Origin: Limiplasma sp036645955
GTDB lineage: Bacteria; Bacillota; Clostridia; Christensenellales; Aristaeellaceae
Direction: 5' to 3'
Assembly: GCA_036645955.1 (NCBI GenBank)
Contig: JAVXND010000023.1
Location: forward strand, 1-37,475
Length of the DNA stretch: 37,475 nt
In this document: piece by piece, positions 1 to 8,595 of the stretch
How the letters are laid out: every line of letters begins with the position of its first letter
Position numbering within the stretch: the stretch's first letter is position 1
The notes under the pieces: model-generated
What the model was told of the DNA's origin: nothing
Seen by the model: only the letters and a program-made list of their open reading frames with translations
The model's database searches: none
Program-made: the position numbers and the translations under genes

Positions 1-160
1 AGTCGCGCGGAAAGCCATTTCCGCATCCTGTCCCCTGCCCCCGTGTGGGGGGCAGTCCCCACGCCAGTCGCGCGGAAGGGCACTTCCGAAATCCCCGTCC
101 CCGTGTGGGGGGGGCAGTCCCCCCGCCCCGTGTGGGGGCACCCCCCCGCCCTCGCCCCCC
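1..160 (-). repeat. GC-rich double-hairpin repeat array, left end
   Basis: Two and a half units of a roughly 60-66 bp repeat, read on the minus strand and running off the window edge. Each unit has a first hairpin with a GCGGAAA/TTTCCGC stem (7-24; a variant CGGAAG/CTTCCG at 73-88). The second hairpin has a GTGGGG/CCCCAC stem (45-62, with related stems near 105-122 and 129-140). The same unit recurs at 37296-37415 in the opposite orientation. No ORF here looks coding; the reading frames across it are proline- and arginine-rich artefacts. Nothing else is recognised before the promoter at 221. Confidence 0.8.
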
Positions 161-220
161 CCTTTTTATCAAAAAGTTCTTACAAAATCATTTCTTTTTT
201 GGTTATTTGGGGAAATGCTC

Positions 221-249
221 TTTCCTTGTGACAAGTTTTCTGCTATAAT
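221..249 (+). promoter_or_regulatory. Promoter of the nucleoside ABC transporter operon
   Basis: A perfect TATAAT at 244-249 is preceded by TGC (241-243), giving an extended -10. The hexamer 17 bases upstream (TTTCCT, 221-226) is a poor -35, consistent with extended -10 recognition. The predicted start near 256 would leave a leader of about 40 nt before the ATG at 297. No purine riboswitch fold was recognised in this short leader. Confidence 0.65.
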
Positions 250-296
250 TACAGAGTGCTATCTCGCACGTTAAAAATTTGAGGAGGAGACCAATC

Positions 297-1358
297 ATGA
301 AAAAGGTTATTGCTATCCTTTTGGCTTTGGTTCTTACGCTGGGCATGAGCCTCACCGCGCTGGCCGAAACCTACAACATCGCGCTGATCACCGATATCGG
401 CAAGGTTGACGACAAATCCTTTAACCAGGGCGCTTGGGAAGGCATCAAGGAATACGCCGAAGCCAATGGCAAGACGTACAACTACTACCAACCTTCCGCG
501 CAGAGCACGGAAATTTACCTTGACAATATCGAGCAGGCTGTGAAGGCTGGCGCCGAAATTATCGTTACCCCCGGCTTCTTGTTTGAAGAGCCCGTATTCA
601 TTGCGCAGGATATGTATCCTGACGTAAAATTCGTGCTGCTAGACGGCGTTCCCCACAATGCTGATTACAGCGAATTCCGCACCAACGCAAATGCTGTGAG
701 CATTGTGTACGCGGAAGAGCAAGCCGGCTATCTGGCAGGCTATGCGGCTGTAAAAGAAGGCTGCACCAAGCTGGGCTTCATGGGCGGCATGGCCGTTCCC
801 GCTGTGGTTCGCTTTGGCTACGGCTATGTGCAGGGCGCCGAGGCTGCCGCTGCTGAAATGAAGCTAACCGACATCACCATGAACTACCACTACACCGGCG
901 GTTTTGCTGCTACCCCCGAGGCGCAGGCTTTGGCCGCTTCTTGGTACAATGACGGCGTTGAAGTCATCTTTGCCTGCGGCGGCGCTGTGGGCAACTCTGT
1001 AATGGCCGCTGCAGAAGCCAGCAAGGGCAAAGTCATCGGCGTTGACAGGGATCAATCCGCTGAGAGCGAAACCGTTATCACCTCTGCTACCAAGGGCTTG
1101 GCCGTTTCCGTTGTGAAGGCTTTGACCGCCAACTTTGACGGCAAGTTCCCCGGCGGCGAAGCTTGGGTTTTGGGCGCTGCTGATAAAGGCGTGAGCCTGC
1201 CCATGGAAACCTCGCGCTTCACCACCTTTACACAGGCTGACTATGACGCAGTGTTTGCCACCTTGGCCGAAGGCAAAGTAACCTTGAAGAAGGATACCGA
1301 TGTTACTTCCGCCGCAGAGCTTGGCACCACCTTGGTCAAAGTAACCATCGTAGAGTAA
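297..1358 (+). CDS. BMP-family nucleoside-binding protein of ABC transporter
   Basis: Extracytoplasmic substrate-binding protein of the BMP/PnrA/Med family, which in characterised members (Treponema PnrA, Bacillus NupN) binds purine nucleosides for an ABC importer. It is 353 aa. The family motif VDDKSFNQGAWEG follows the first beta strand, and the two-lobe fold continues with IIVTPGFLFEEP and KVIGVDRDQS. The ATG at 297 is chosen over a TTG at 279 because AGGAGG (282-287) lies 9 nt upstream of it. Residues 1-23 form a signal peptide ending in ALA, a type I cleavage site. No lipobox cysteine is visible, although most Gram-positive relatives are lipoproteins, so how it stays at the membrane is unclear. 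It is first in an operon with the ATPase and two permeases. The family is clear; the exact ligand is inferred. Confidence 0.9.
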   Translation: MKKVIAILLALVLTLGMSLTALAETYNIALITDIGKVDDKSFNQGAWEGIKEYAEANGKTYNYYQPSAQSTEIYLDNIEQAVKAGAEIIVTPGFLFEEPVFIAQDMYPDVKFVLLDGVPHNADYSEFRTNANAVSIVYAEEQAGYLAGYAAVKEGCTKLGFMGGMAVPAVVRFGYGYVQGAEAAAAEMKLTDITMNYHYTGGFAATPEAQALAASWYNDGVEVIFACGGAVGNSVMAAAEASKGKVIGVDRDQSAESETVITSATKGLAVSVVKALTANFDGKFPGGEAWVLGAADKGVSLPMETSRFTTFTQADYDAVFATLAEGKVTLKKDTDVTSAAELGTTLVKVTIVE

Positions 1359-1381
1359 TCACAAGGCTTTAGCAAACCAAC

Positions 1382-1423
1382 ATGGGGCAGGCAGAGTTTC
1401 TGTCTGCCCCATAATGGGTTTTT
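1382..1423 (+). terminator. Intercistronic hairpin with T-tract (attenuating terminator)
   Basis: A 12-bp stem (1382-1393 with 1401-1412, one G-U pair, 7-nt loop) is followed after a short gap by TTTTT at 1419-1423. It lies between the binding-protein gene and the ATPase gene. Such hairpins often make the binding protein more abundant than the membrane parts, through partial termination or by protecting the 3' end of the upstream message. The 6-nt gap before the T-run argues against full termination. Confidence 0.65.
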
Positions 1424-1464
1424 AGCATCCGTCAGATAATGATAAGGCAGAGGAGTAGCACCCG

Positions 1465-2991
1465 ATGAATTACATCATTGAAATGCTTCACATCACCAAG
1501 GAATTTCCAGGGATCCGCGCCAACGATGATGTGACGATTCGGTTGAAAAAGGGCGAAATCCACGCCCTGCTGGGGGAAAACGGCGCGGGAAAATCCACAT
1601 TAATGAGCGTGCTTTTTGGGCTGTACCAGCCCGATGGCGGTGAAATTCACAAAAACGGCGAAAAGGTTTTGATTGATAACCCAAACGATGCCAACCGCTT
1701 GGGCATTGGCATGGTTCATCAGCATTTTAAGCTGGTGCATAACTTTACGGTGTTGGAAAACATCATCATGGGCGTGGAAACCACCCGCCACGGCGTGCTC
1801 AAAATGGATGAAGCGCGCAAACGCGTGGTACAGCTTTCCGAGCAATATGGCTTGATGGTAGATCCCGACGCTTTGATTAGCGATATTACGGTGGGCATGC
1901 AGCAGCGTGTAGAGATTTTGAAAATGCTCTACCGCGAAAATGAAGTGCTCATTTTTGACGAACCAACCGCTGTTTTAACCCCGCAGGAAATTCTTGAGCT
2001 CATCAAGATCATGAAGGGGCTGGCGGCGGAAGGCAAGTCGATACTGTTTATTACCCATAAGCTCAACGAGATTATGGATGCGGCCGATTGCGTGAGCGTG
2101 CTGCGCAAGGGCAAGTACATTGGCACGGTGGATGTGTCCGCCACCAACATAGACGAGCTGGCTGAAATGATGGTGGGGCGCAGGGTGAATTTTGCGGTGG
2201 AAAAAAAGCCTGCAAAGCCTGGCGATCCTGCGCTTTCAGTACAAAACATGTGCGTAGCAGGCAAGCACCATGGCAAGCACGCGGTGAGCAATGTATCCTT
2301 CACAGTGCGCAAGGGTGAAATTGTGTGCGTTGCGGGCATTGACGGAAATGGTCAAAGCGAGCTTGTGTATGCGCTTACGGGCTTAATGAAGCCTGAAAGC
2401 GGCAAGGTATTCTTGAGCGGGCAGGACATTACCCAAACCACCATCCGCCAGCGAAACGATATGGGGCTTTCCCATATCCCGGAGGATCGGCATCGGCACG
2501 GGCTGGTGCTGGATTACTCGCTTGCGGAAAATCTGGTGCTCAAATCCTACTACAAGCCAGAGTTTCAAAAAGGCGGCTTTCTCAAATTCGGCGAGATTCA
2601 CAAAAATGCGGAGCAGCTGATTCAGCGCTTCGATATCCGTTCTGGCCAAGGCGCAGAAACCGTGGCGCGCAGCATGTCAGGCGGCAACCAGCAAAAGGTG
2701 ATCGTCGCCCGTGAAATTGACTTGGAGCCAGAGGTGCTGGTGGCGGTACAGCCTACGCGCGGCTTGGATGTAGGCGCGATTGAGTACATTCACAAGCAGC
2801 TTGTGGCGGAGCGGGACGCAGGCAAGGCGGTACTGCTGATTAGCTTGGAGCTCGACGAGGTTTTAAATGTGAGCGACCGCATTTTGGTGATGTACGAGGG
2901 TGAAATTGTCGCCAACCTAACCGCGGCGGACGCAACAGCACAGGAGCTTGGCCTGTACATGGCAGGCTCAAAAAGGAGTGAAGCTGTATGA
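1465..2991 (+). CDS. Nucleoside ABC transporter ATP-binding protein (NupO/YufO-like)
   Basis: Double ATP-binding-cassette protein (508 aa) that powers nucleoside import. The first domain has Walker A GENGAGKST (residues 37-45), a VGMQQR signature and Walker B LIFDEPTAVLTP. The second domain has a degenerate Walker A (AGIDGNGQSE), the signature SGGNQQKV and a Walker B in which VAVQPTRGLD replaces the usual D-E pair. This asymmetry is normal for the RbsA/NupO type, where only one site is expected to hydrolyse ATP efficiently. The start has an AGAGGAG ribosome site about 9 nt upstream. The stop overlaps the first permease start by 4 nt (ATGA), implying translational coupling. The second gene of this operon, it should assemble at the inner face of the membrane with the two permeases that follow. 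Confidence 0.93.
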   Translation: MNYIIEMLHITKEFPGIRANDDVTIRLKKGEIHALLGENGAGKSTLMSVLFGLYQPDGGEIHKNGEKVLIDNPNDANRLGIGMVHQHFKLVHNFTVLENIIMGVETTRHGVLKMDEARKRVVQLSEQYGLMVDPDALISDITVGMQQRVEILKMLYRENEVLIFDEPTAVLTPQEILELIKIMKGLAAEGKSILFITHKLNEIMDAADCVSVLRKGKYIGTVDVSATNIDELAEMMVGRRVNFAVEKKPAKPGDPALSVQNMCVAGKHHGKHAVSNVSFTVRKGEIVCVAGIDGNGQSELVYALTGLMKPESGKVFLSGQDITQTTIRQRNDMGLSHIPEDRHRHGLVLDYSLAENLVLKSYYKPEFQKGGFLKFGEIHKNAEQLIQRFDIRSGQGAETVARSMSGGNQQKVIVAREIDLEPEVLVAVQPTRGLDVGAIEYIHKQLVAERDAGKAVLLISLELDEVLNVSDRILVMYEGEIVANLTAADATAQELGLYMAGSKRSEAV

Positions 2992-4211
2992 ACAAAAAAC
3001 GCTTTCATATCAAGGGGCTTTCCAGCGCCGCTTCCTCTTTGATTGCTATTTTGGTGGGACTGTTTGCGGGCTTCCTGATATTGCTGATTAGCAACCCGAG
3101 CAAATCGCTTGCGGGCTTGTGGACCATTTTGCAGGGCGGCTTTAACAATGGGTTTAAGGGCATGGGACAGGTGCTGTACTATGCAACGCCCATTATTGTG
3201 ACAGGTCTTTCCGTTGGCTTTGCGTTTAAAACGGGGCTATTTAACATTGGTGCGCCTGGGCAGCTTATGATGGGCGCTTTTGTATCTGTGCTGGTGGGTG
3301 TTACCTGCCCGCAGCTGGGCGCATTCCACTGGGTGGTGGCATTGCTTTGCGGCATGGCCGCAGGAGCGCTGTGGGGCATGGTTCCCGGCTTGTTCAAGGC
3401 GCTTCTGAATGTGAACGAGGTTATATCCTCCATCATGATGAACTACATAGGCCTTTACGGCATTAACTACCTCATTAAAAACATGATGAACCCGGAGGGC
3501 GGGTACCTGATTTACGATAAGCTCAAAAACCAGACCATGAACGTGGCAGAGTCTGCCGCTTTGCCCAAGTGGGGGCTGGATCAGGTGTTTTACAACCTAA
3601 AGGGCAGCTATATGGATGTGTCCTCCGTAAACGCGGGCATTTTCATTGCGATTTTGCTTGCCATCATCATTTACATTGTGCTCAACAAAACCACCTTTGG
3701 GTATGAGCTAAAGGCCTGCGGCTACAACAAGGAAGCGGGTAACTATGCGGGCGTGAACGGCACCCGCACGGTTGTGCTCTCCATGGTGATTGCGGGCGCG
3801 CTTTCAGGCGCGGCGGGTGCGCTGATGTATTTGGCACCGCCCAACGGCATGCATATCCATGTGGAGGAAATTTTATCGGCGCAGGGCTTTAACGGTATCC
3901 CCGTGGCACTGCTAGGCTTGAGCAACCCCATTGGCATTATCTTTTCGGGCTTGTTTGTCAGCTACATCACAGTGGGCGGTTCCTACCTACAGTCGCTTAA
4001 ATACATGAGGGAAATCATTGATATCATCATTGGGATTATCATTTACTTCAGTGCGTTTTCGCTGTTTGTAAAGAACCTGCTCGCTCGTGCGCATTTGCGC
4101 AAAGCCTCAAGCGGCTTGGACGCTGAGGAGGAAGCGCCTCCAGCGCCTGCACCGCTTACAGCACCACAGGATGCATCCTTAAACAATAGTGCGAAAGGAG
4201 AGAACAACTGA
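2988..4211 (+). CDS. Nucleoside ABC transporter permease 1 (NupP/YufP-like)
   Basis: Integral membrane permease of the branched-chain/ribose type (BPD_transp_2), 407 aa, forming one half of the nucleoside channel. It has many hydrophobic segments from about residue 14 to 360. The conserved stretch GLFNIGAPGQLMMGAF and the cytoplasmic coupling region GYELKACGYNKEAGNYAGV are typical of the family. The C-terminal 35-40 residues form a hydrophilic acidic and Pro/Ala-rich tail after the last membrane segment; I cannot assign it a role. The gene starts inside the ATPase stop (ATGA) with AAAGGAG upstream. It ends by a one-base TGATG overlap with the next permease, so the three membrane-complex genes are translationally coupled. 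Confidence 0.92.
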   Translation: MNKKRFHIKGLSSAASSLIAILVGLFAGFLILLISNPSKSLAGLWTILQGGFNNGFKGMGQVLYYATPIIVTGLSVGFAFKTGLFNIGAPGQLMMGAFVSVLVGVTCPQLGAFHWVVALLCGMAAGALWGMVPGLFKALLNVNEVISSIMMNYIGLYGINYLIKNMMNPEGGYLIYDKLKNQTMNVAESAALPKWGLDQVFYNLKGSYMDVSSVNAGIFIAILLAIIIYIVLNKTTFGYELKACGYNKEAGNYAGVNGTRTVVLSMVIAGALSGAAGALMYLAPPNGMHIHVEEILSAQGFNGIPVALLGLSNPIGIIFSGLFVSYITVGGSYLQSLKYMREIIDIIIGIIIYFSAFSLFVKNLLARAHLRKASSGLDAEEEAPPAPAPLTAPQDASLNNSAKGENN

Positions 4212-5170
4212 TGGATACCATTTACTTTTTGGTTCAGCAGATGATGTTCTTTTCAATTCCCTTGATGGTGGTTGCGTTGGGCGGTATGTTTTCAGAGCGC
4301 AGCGGTGTGGTAAACATTGCGCTTGAGGGCATTATGGTCATGGGTGCATTTTGCAGCCTTTTCTTCATAAACAAAATGGAAACAGCCATGAGCGGACAGC
4401 TGCTGCTGCTGCTGGGGATTGGGGTTGCGGTGGTTTCGGGCATTGTGTTTTCACTTTTGCACGCCTACGCCGCCATCAACCTAAAAGCGGATCAAACCAT
4501 CAGCGGTACGGCGCTGAACATGGCGGCTCCCGCCATTGCCATTTACTGCGCACGCATGATGCAGGACAACGGCGTTCAGCAAATCTCGTTTGAAAACACC
4601 TTCCGCATTGAAAAAGTGCCTGTGCTAGGCGATATACCCGTGCTAGGCCCGCTTCTGTTTCAAAACACCTACATCACCACCTATATTGGCTTTGCGATTT
4701 TGGCGGTTGCCGCGTTTGTGCTGTACAAAACCAAGTTCGGCTTGCGCCTGCGCGCGTGCGGCGAGCATCCTCAAGCGGCGGACAGCGTGGGCGTAAACGT
4801 TTACAAAATCCGCTATGCGGGCGTGATGATTTCGGGTGCGCTGGCAGGCTTAGGCGGCTTGATTTATGTGGTGCCTACCTCCACCAACTTTGACGCAACC
4901 GTGAGCGGCTACGGCTTTCTTGCATTGGCTGTGCTGATTTTTGGCCAATGGAAGCCGCTTCGCATACTGTTTGCCGCTTTCTTCTTTGGCTTGATGAAAA
5001 CCATTGCTTCTACGTACTCAGGCATTCCAATGCTGATGAACCTAGGCATACCCAGCGATATTTACAAAATGGTGCCCTTCCTTGCAACGCTGATTGTACT
5101 TGCCTTCTCCTCCAAAAAATCACAAGCGCCAAGAGCCAGCGGCGTTCCCTACGATAAGGGAGGCAGATAA
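4211..5170 (+). CDS. Nucleoside ABC transporter permease 2 (NupQ/YufQ-like)
   Basis: Second permease of the nucleoside importer, 319 aa, also of the BPD_transp_2 family. The segment ERSGVVNIALEGIMVMGAF near residues 29-47 matches the conserved NIALEG motif of this subunit. The coupling-helix region FGLRLRACGEHPQAADSVGV near residue 177 is the counterpart of that in permease 1. The protein ends in a short basic tail. Its start codon shares a base with the permease 1 stop (TGATG), and GAAAGGAG lies just upstream. The four-gene order of binding protein, ATPase, permease, permease matches the B. subtilis nupNOPQ arrangement. The hybrid kinase gene starts only about 10 nt further on, with no terminator visible between. 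Confidence 0.92.
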   Translation: MDTIYFLVQQMMFFSIPLMVVALGGMFSERSGVVNIALEGIMVMGAFCSLFFINKMETAMSGQLLLLLGIGVAVVSGIVFSLLHAYAAINLKADQTISGTALNMAAPAIAIYCARMMQDNGVQQISFENTFRIEKVPVLGDIPVLGPLLFQNTYITTYIGFAILAVAAFVLYKTKFGLRLRACGEHPQAADSVGVNVYKIRYAGVMISGALAGLGGLIYVVPTSTNFDATVSGYGFLALAVLIFGQWKPLRILFAAFFFGLMKTIASTYSGIPMLMNLGIPSDIYKMVPFLATLIVLAFSSKKSQAPRASGVPYDKGGR

Positions 5171-5179
5171 ACGGCCGCA

Positions 5180-7324
5180 ATGAACATGAATGGAGGCCTT
5201 GATTTGTCCCTTGTTATGCCCTATGTTGGCTTTTCCATCATTGTGGTGGTACTACTCGGGCTGTTACTGGCCTATGCTTTGCAAAATGCGCACCTGCGTG
5301 CGGTCAATCACAACCTTGCAAACACCATGAGCAGTGTGTATGAGCAGGTTTATGAGCTGAACCTAAGTGACAACAAATTTTGCCAGTTCTTTATTCTCAA
5401 TGGCGTGCTTAAAAAAACCAATATGCCCGAAACCTTGGATCAATATTTAGCACGTGCTACGCGTGAGCATGTCTATGCCAAGGATGTGCAGGAGATAACG
5501 GCGTTCTTAGCGCGTGAGCGGCTTGAAAAGCTGAGCGAAGAAGAAAAAACCATGTATATGGAGTACCGCCGCCTTTCGCCGCAGGGAACGCCTTATTGGT
5601 GTGCCCTGCTGGCGCAGGGGCTGTCCAAGAAAAAGCGAAGCAAGCAACCCGCCGCTGTCATGCTCTACATTAGCAACATAGACGAAACCAAGAGCAAGGA
5701 GCACTTGAACTATCAGCGCCTGAATGCCGCACTGCAAAATGCGGAGCGGTTAAGCGCGGCAAAAAGCAGCTTTACAGGGCGTGTGAGCCACGAAATTCGC
5801 ACGCCGCTCAATGCCATTGTGGGTTTTCTAGGCATTGCAAAAGACCATTTGAAGGATACGGCACGCGTGCAGGATTGCTTGGAGAAAACAGAGCTGGCAT
5901 CCAAGCATTTGCTGGCCATTGTCAACGATATTCTGGATGTGTCCGCCATCGAAAACGGAAAGCTGCGCTTGTGCGAGCAACCCTTCAAGCTCCGCGATTT
6001 TATCGGCATGATCGGCAAAATCTTTTACACACAAGCGAGTGAGGCGGGGCTTGTGCTGAGCATCCGCGTAGAAGAAAATGTGCAGGAGCAGTTGATCGGC
6101 GATGAGCTTCGGCTTCGGCAAATTCTGTTCAATTTGCTGAGCAATGCCATGAAATTTACGCCCCGTGACGGCTATGTGAGCTTGACGGTACGCCAAAAAG
6201 CCGTGCAGAACAACAATGTCCATTTAACCTTTGAAGTCAAGGACAGCGGTATTGGCATGAAGGAGGAAATGCTTCACCGCGTTTTTGATGCGTATGAACG
6301 CGAGGAAAGCGATGAAAGCCTGCACTACTGCGGCAGTGGGCTGGGGCTGGCCATAGTCAAAAGCCTGGTGGAAATCATGCATGGAAGTGTGGAGGTGCAA
6401 AGCACGCCCGGGATGGGTTCCGTGTTTACGGTGAACCTGCCGATGCAAAGCAACCTTTGCGGCATGCCGCAGGGGGAAAAGCTGGAAGCGATTGGCAACC
6501 TTCGCATATTGGTAGCGTCGGATAACCAAGGCGTGCTCGAAATTACCTCCAGCCTGCTCAATCGGCTGGAAGCAAAATGCGATACGGCCAGCAACTATTA
6601 TTTAGCCATGGACAGAATAGAGCAGGCGGCGCAAAGCGGGGAACCGTACCAGCTTGTGCTGTTGGATTGGGACATGGCGGGCGAGGTTACGCCAGCATTT
6701 TATGAAAAGGTGCGCTCCGCCTTGGAAGCGTGCGTTCATACGGTGATTTTTGCGGAGGATACGGCCGCCGTGCGTTTGCAGGTGGAAACCTTGAATTTTT
6801 GGCGGGTCATTGAAAAGCCGCTCAAGCAATGCACCTTGCTCAATTTGCTTTGCGAGCTGGCGGAGGAGCCGAACGAGCAAGCGGAGGCGGCGCAGATTAA
6901 GCTTTGCGGAAACCGTGCGCTATTGGTGGAGGATAATTACCTCAACCGTGAAATTGCCCGTGAGCTGCTCAAAAATGTGGGCATCCTTGTGGACACTGCG
7001 GAGGATGGCGAACAGGCTGTAGAGCAGTTTGAGCAGCATCCAGAGGGAACCTACCAGCTGATTTTGATGGATTTGCAAATGCCCAAAATGGATGGCTTTG
7101 ACGCAACGCGGGCCATACGCGCCTCAGGCAGATCGGATGCAAGCACCGTACCCATTATTGCGCTTACGGCAAACGCTTTTGCAAGCGATGCAAGCCTATC
7201 GCTTGCGGCAGGCATGAATGCGCATGCCGCCAAGCCCATCGATCCAATGGCGCTCTATGCGCTATTGCGAAAAATGTTAAAAGAAAGCCGTGCCAAAAAG
7301 CACGGTCCTGATGGAAGGATGTGA
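5180..7324 (+). CDS. Hybrid sensor histidine kinase with two receiver domains
   Basis: Membrane-anchored hybrid kinase (714 aa) for a multistep phosphorelay. One N-terminal membrane helix (about residues 13-32) has almost no external loop, so sensing is probably cytoplasmic or membrane-coupled. Residues 45-180 look like a PAS-type fold. The HisKA box SHEIRTPLN places the phospho-acceptor at His204; the ATPase domain has an N-box (ILFNLLSNAMKFT), DSGIGM (D355) and GSGLGLAIV. Receiver 1 keeps LLDWDMAG (D496) and EKPL but has a weakened acidic pocket (ASDN). Receiver 2 is complete: VEDN, LMDLQMP with D631, and AKPID. The ATG at 5180 lacks a well-placed ribosome site. GGAGG at 5192-5196 is ideally spaced for an in-frame TTG at 5204, so translation may start there, giving 706 aa. 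The gene follows the nucleoside permease by about 10 nt. Confidence 0.9.
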   Translation: MNMNGGLDLSLVMPYVGFSIIVVVLLGLLLAYALQNAHLRAVNHNLANTMSSVYEQVYELNLSDNKFCQFFILNGVLKKTNMPETLDQYLARATREHVYAKDVQEITAFLARERLEKLSEEEKTMYMEYRRLSPQGTPYWCALLAQGLSKKKRSKQPAAVMLYISNIDETKSKEHLNYQRLNAALQNAERLSAAKSSFTGRVSHEIRTPLNAIVGFLGIAKDHLKDTARVQDCLEKTELASKHLLAIVNDILDVSAIENGKLRLCEQPFKLRDFIGMIGKIFYTQASEAGLVLSIRVEENVQEQLIGDELRLRQILFNLLSNAMKFTPRDGYVSLTVRQKAVQNNNVHLTFEVKDSGIGMKEEMLHRVFDAYEREESDESLHYCGSGLGLAIVKSLVEIMHGSVEVQSTPGMGSVFTVNLPMQSNLCGMPQGEKLEAIGNLRILVASDNQGVLEITSSLLNRLEAKCDTASNYYLAMDRIEQAAQSGEPYQLVLLDWDMAGEVTPAFYEKVRSALEACVHTVIFAEDTAAVRLQVETLNFWRVIEKPLKQCTLLNLLCELAEEPNEQAEAAQIKLCGNRALLVEDNYLNREIARELLKNVGILVDTAEDGEQAVEQFEQHPEGTYQLILMDLQMPKMDGFDATRAIRASGRSDASTVPIIALTANAFASDASLSLAAGMNAHAAKPIDPMALYALLRKMLKESRAKKHGPDGRM

Positions 7325-7330
7325 CCAGAG

Positions 7331-7684
7331 ATGCTGCCAGAAACGCGGAAAACGCTTGAACAATACGGCGTAAATGTGGACAGAACCCTTGCGAGGTTTG
7401 TAGGTGATGAGGAAATGATGCTTCAGTTTATGCGCTCACTGCCGCAAGACGAAAGCTTTGATCAAATGGTGCAGGCGAAGAAACAGGGGGATCAAGAGGC
7501 CTTCCAGTTTGCCGCCCACTCCCTCAAGGGCTTGAGCGGCAATTTGGGGCTCACCCCTCTGTTTGAACAATGCTCGGAGCTGATGGCAGCCATTCGGGCA
7601 GGGGACGAGGAAGCGGTGGACAGGCAGTATGGCGGGGTGTGCGCGGAATATGCGCACACTGTGGAAATGCTCAAGGGGCTGTAG
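7331..7684 (+). CDS. Stand-alone Hpt phosphotransfer protein
   Basis: Small (117 aa) histidine phosphotransfer protein that would receive phosphate from the receiver of the preceding kinase and pass it to a separate response regulator. The Hpt signature AAHSLKGLSGNLG places the phospho-accepting histidine at residue 63, within a protein that reads as an all-helical bundle. GGAAGGA lies about 10 nt upstream of the ATG. The gene begins 6 nt after the kinase stop, so the two are cotranscribed and probably one signalling unit. No response regulator with an output domain occurs in the window, so the target must lie elsewhere. It converges on the minus-strand gene ending at 7719, and I see no clear terminator in the 34-nt gap. 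Confidence 0.88.
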   Translation: MLPETRKTLEQYGVNVDRTLARFVGDEEMMLQFMRSLPQDESFDQMVQAKKQGDQEAFQFAAHSLKGLSGNLGLTPLFEQCSELMAAIRAGDEEAVDRQYGGVCAEYAHTVEMLKGL

Positions 7685-7718
7685 GCGCTATGAAGCTGAG
7701 CGGAGCAAGCAAGCCCCC

Positions 7719-8432
7719 CTATGGGCATGGCGTGTCCGCATAAGCAAAGGAAACAGCGGGGATATGATCCGTGGTGGGCGCGGAGAACGTAAGCTTGGGA
7801 AGTTGCTGTGATGCAATAAAAGCCGTTCCCAATAGCGTAAAAAGAACCGTTACCGCAACCATGACATAGGTAAGCCTGCGGCTTGCTTTTGGCAGGGTGA
7901 TTGGGCTGATGGGAACAGGCACGGGTACGGGCATGGTTTCGGTCGGTACTGCGTCAGGCTCGTCCTCTTCGTCCGCATCCTGATCCGCATCCGCATCCAT
8001 TTCGCTTGAAGCGCCGACGCTGTGCATGATATCGGGAAATGGGTCGGGATCTAAAGGGGCGGCAGACTGGGCGGAAGCAATGGGAGGATGGGAGAAAACC
8101 GCCTCCATGGGTGCGGCTGATTGATAAAAAGTGCTATATTGCTCAGCGGCATTGCGTGCAGGAGCATTGACGGCGGGCTCCATGACTACGGGTGCAACCG
8201 CCTTTGTTTCATTTGCTGGAGGGGTTTGAAGCTCGTGACCTGTGGGGTACAAGGGCTTGGGCGGCGTTAAAAAAGGAACAGCTGGGCGCGTAAACAAAGT
8301 GCTCGGTTGGCTGACACGCGCAACGAGCCGTTCTCGCGGTTTACTGTCGGTAGGAAGCTCACCCTGCGGGCATTTGGGCCCATCGGCTGTGAGCGGGGTC
8401 ATGGGCTGCATAGGGTCCTGCGTATCGTACAT
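7719..8432 (-). CDS. Proline-rich protein with one C-terminal membrane helix, unknown function
   Basis: I do not recognise this 237-aa protein. The start at 8432 is chosen over an upstream one because AAGGAG lies 8 nt before it and a good extended -10 promoter fits this start. Residues 1-130 are low-complexity and rich in Pro, Ala and Thr. An acidic tract of alternating Asp/Ala and Glu/Asp follows at about 145-165, then a proline/valine repeat. A single hydrophobic helix (about 187-206) follows KASRRLTY, with a tail of about 30 residues. By the positive-inside rule the disordered part should be cytoplasmic and the tail outside. The layout resembles membrane-anchored regulatory or divisome-associated proteins, but nothing fixes a function. 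It lies downstream of murA but has its own promoter. Confidence 0.7.
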   Translation of the reverse strand: MYDTQDPMQPMTPLTADGPKCPQGELPTDSKPRERLVARVSQPSTLFTRPAVPFLTPPKPLYPTGHELQTPPANETKAVAPVVMEPAVNAPARNAAEQYSTFYQSAAPMEAVFSHPPIASAQSAAPLDPDPFPDIMHSVGASSEMDADADQDADEEDEPDAVPTETMPVPVPVPISPITLPKASRRLTYVMVAVTVLFTLLGTAFIASQQLPKLTFSAPTTDHIPAVSFAYADTPCP

Positions 8433-8487
8433 GCTTCGTGCTCCTTGTTGCGCATCGGGTAAAAACGATGCTGTCGCTATACGAACC

Positions 8488-8517
8488 ATTATACCACAAC
8501 TGATGAGGGATTGTCCC
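8488..8517 (-). promoter_or_regulatory. Promoter of the proline-rich membrane protein gene
   Basis: On the minus strand TATAAT (8493 down to 8488) is preceded by TGG, an extended -10. GGGACA (8517-8512) lies 18 nt further upstream as a moderate -35. The predicted transcript starts about 50 nt before the ATG at 8432. A small GGGA/TCCC dyad (8507-8517) overlaps the -35. Confidence 0.6.
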
Positions 8518-8595
8518 ATCGTTGACGATTTTTTAGGGAGCCGCCGCGTGCATTTCTGCGCGTGACAGCCCCCCTTTTTTTAAATTTCATTCGAA

